This document shows, in pieces, positions 12,548 through 13,740 of a DNA stretch of 13,740 nt; the stretch's first letter is position 1, and each line of letters begins with the position of its first letter. The notes below the pieces were generated by a model. That model saw nothing but the letters and a program-made list of their open reading frames with translations, was not told where the DNA came from and made no database searches. Position numbers and translations under genes: made by a program. The stretch spans positions 1 through 13,740 of the forward strand of contig DDZI01000110.1 of assembly GCA_002346305.1 (NCBI GenBank), written 5' to 3'. Source of the DNA: Actinobacteria bacterium UBA3012 (lineage in GTDB: Bacteria > Actinomycetota > Actinomycetes > Nanopelagicales > Nanopelagicaceae).

Positions 12548-13740
12548 TTAACCAACCTTTACCTTACGGCTGAGAACCCATTGAACTGAAGAAATAATAA
12601 AGAACAAAATGCAGAAGTAAAAAACCAGAATTGTGAGGGACCAGCCCAACCCAATCCATAGCGCAATTATGAATAAGCGACCAAAGATAAATCCGCCTGC
12701 GATAGATAGCCAGATTGGCTTCTTCTCGCCTTGAAGTGCCCGATACATATTGTCGTAGTGGCTGAAAAGAATTGCGAGCAATAGCAAGAAAATAACTGAT
12801 TTATCCAGATCTGTTGTAATTGCAATTTGTATGAGAATCGCGCCTTCAAGAAGTCGAAGCACAGATGGCATGAGCCAATCGAAGCGATTGGTCGAGCCCT
12901 TACTCCTAAATGAATCTATCTGATTATCAATTAAATCTTTATTCACTCGCTCTTTCGGCCAAGTTAGAGTCTTTTTGAATCGACCACGGAAGACAAGTGC
13001 AATAGATATCAACGAAAGAATTGGCATCACTAAGAAAGTAAACTTTGCGCCACCAATCACAGAAGTAGCGCTAATTACTAGCCAACGCTCTCCAATCGGG
13101 AATTGCACGGCTTTCTTTGCCCAGTATTCCAAGCGGGTTTTCTTTTCATAGTGACCTGATACGAATCCGTCGTTCTTTAAATTGAAATCAAGTGGGACTA
13201 AGTATGAACTTCTAATTTTATTTATCCGGGCAAAGTTGTAATCAGATAAGTGTCTAAATGTTTGAAATAACATCATTCCCATGGCTGGAATCCAAAGGTC
13301 ATGTCCGTTTTTTGCGGCGCCATAAGCAAGAGCAAAGAAAACCAAATACTCTTTTATCCGATCAGTGATTGCATCTAACCAAGCACCCAATTGTGAAAAT
13401 TGTCGGGTATACCTGGCAAGTTCACCATCGACACAATCAATAATGATGCTGAGCTGAAGTAAGACGGCTCCGGTAAAAATTGCCCAGAAACTGCCCTTGC
13501 TGAATTCATAGGCAGAAAGCAAACCAACACCAAATGAAATCAAAGTGACTTGATTTGGTGTCATTTTTAGGCGCACTGCTAGCCAGGTGAATAGCTTAGA
13601 AATTTTTCGGAGGAAGAAAACAGAGTAGAAGCCGTCATTTGCACGGTTCGCCAACTTGAGGCGTAAGCGAGCATCGTTGAGCTCCGCTATTTGATTCTGT
13701 ATTGTGACGCGTTCTGTAGCATCGTTACTTCTAATGAAAG
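12548..13740 (-). CDS. CDP-alcohol phosphotransferase with extra C-terminal membrane domain; 5' end outside the window
   Basis: 396 residues are visible. The frame is open to the right edge, with no ATG or GTG in it before the edge, so the start lies outside. The only candidate inside is a TTG at 13654, which would cut into the conserved-looking stretch ARLRLKLANRANDGFYSVFF. The full signature DxxDGxxAR(8)GxxxDxxxD is intact at 13361-13438: D-C-V-D-G-E-L-A-R, then GAWLDAITDR. This enzyme should therefore make phosphodiesters from a CDP-activated alcohol at the membrane. A second membrane region with four or five hydrophobic segments (about 12550-12880) follows a hydrophilic linker and is not part of the core domain. 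Similar actinobacterial proteins, as I recall, carry an N-terminal nucleotidyltransferase domain that would supply the CDP-alcohol, and a C-terminal DUF5941-like region. That domain would lie beyond the edge here. It is the first visible gene of the six-gene operon. Confidence 0.82.
   Translation of the reverse strand, partial: FIRSNDATERVTIQNQIAELNDARLRLKLANRANDGFYSVFFLRKISKLFTWLAVRLKMTPNQVTLISFGVGLLSAYEFSKGSFWAIFTGAVLLQLSIIIDCVDGELARYTRQFSQLGAWLDAITDRIKEYLVFFALAYGAAKNGHDLWIPAMGMMLFQTFRHLSDYNFARINKIRSSYLVPLDFNLKNDGFVSGHYEKKTRLEYWAKKAVQFPIGERWLVISATSVIGGAKFTFLVMPILSLISIALVFRGRFKKTLTWPKERVNKDLIDNQIDSFRSKGSTNRFDWLMPSVLRLLEGAILIQIAITTDLDKSVIFLLLLAILFSHYDNMYRALQGEKKPIWLSIAGGFIFGRLFIIALWIGLGWSLTILVFYFCILFFIISSVQWVLSRKVKVG

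Noticed and set aside
1..13740. tRNA, rRNA, CRISPR, insertion sequence, toxin-antitoxin, phage or defence system
   Set aside because: Nearly every base is in a recognisable chromosomal gene. I saw no arrays, no transposase or integrase, and no terminal inverted repeats. The right half is the only region with unusual gene content.

Overview
The window looks like a piece of a small, streamlined actinobacterial chromosome, probably from the freshwater acI / Nanopelagicales group (Planktophila- or Nanopelagicus-like). This placement is inference. It rests on an actinobacterial-type GuaB1, an actinobacterial TrmH-family methylase, a PBP4-type carboxypeptidase and paired CDP-alcohol phosphotransferases, combined with AT-rich DNA and extreme compaction. 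By my gene boundaries only about 142 of 13,740 nt (1%) lie between genes. No stretch over 300 nt lacks a gene. I found no rRNA, tRNA, CRISPR array, insertion sequence or phage gene.

Layout. Positions 1-2217 (minus strand) hold a tight operon read from right to left: an EamA-family exporter, a secreted D-Ala-D-Ala carboxypeptidase (DacB/PBP4 type) and the first 63 codons of heme O synthase (ctaB), which runs off the left edge. Positions 2242-2877 (plus) hold a SpoU/TrmH-family RNA methylase, tail to tail with a TPR protein (2874-3806, minus). That gene is divergent from guaB1 (3866-5296, plus), whose family works as a GMP reductase in mycobacteria. guaB1 abuts, stop codon to stop codon, an NCS1 purine/cytosine-type permease (5297-6709, minus). 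Divergent from the permease come an MFS transporter and a mannose-6-phosphate-isomerase-like cupin (6746-8945, plus).

From 8938 to the right edge, all on the minus strand, runs one operon of six genes read right to left: a CDP-alcohol phosphotransferase (its start lies outside the window), a second CDP-alcohol phosphotransferase with an altered active site, an orphan ABC-exporter-like membrane protein, a GT2-like glycosyltransferase, a glycerophosphodiester phosphodiesterase and a VanY-type D,D-carboxypeptidase. Together they suggest synthesis, membrane handling and turnover of a phosphodiester-containing cell-envelope glycopolymer or glycolipid. This is the best candidate here for an undescribed pathway.

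Regulation. Six first-gene starts (trmH-like, TPR, guaB1, NCS1 permease, MFS, manA-like) lack a Shine-Dalgarno sequence. Each has a TANNNT -10-like hexamer ending 6-8 nt before the start codon, the spacing expected for leaderless mRNAs. eamA and dacB, in contrast, have clear Shine-Dalgarno sequences. The promoters of the divergent pairs are packed into 24-59 bp gaps, and one pair may share a self-complementary TATA core.
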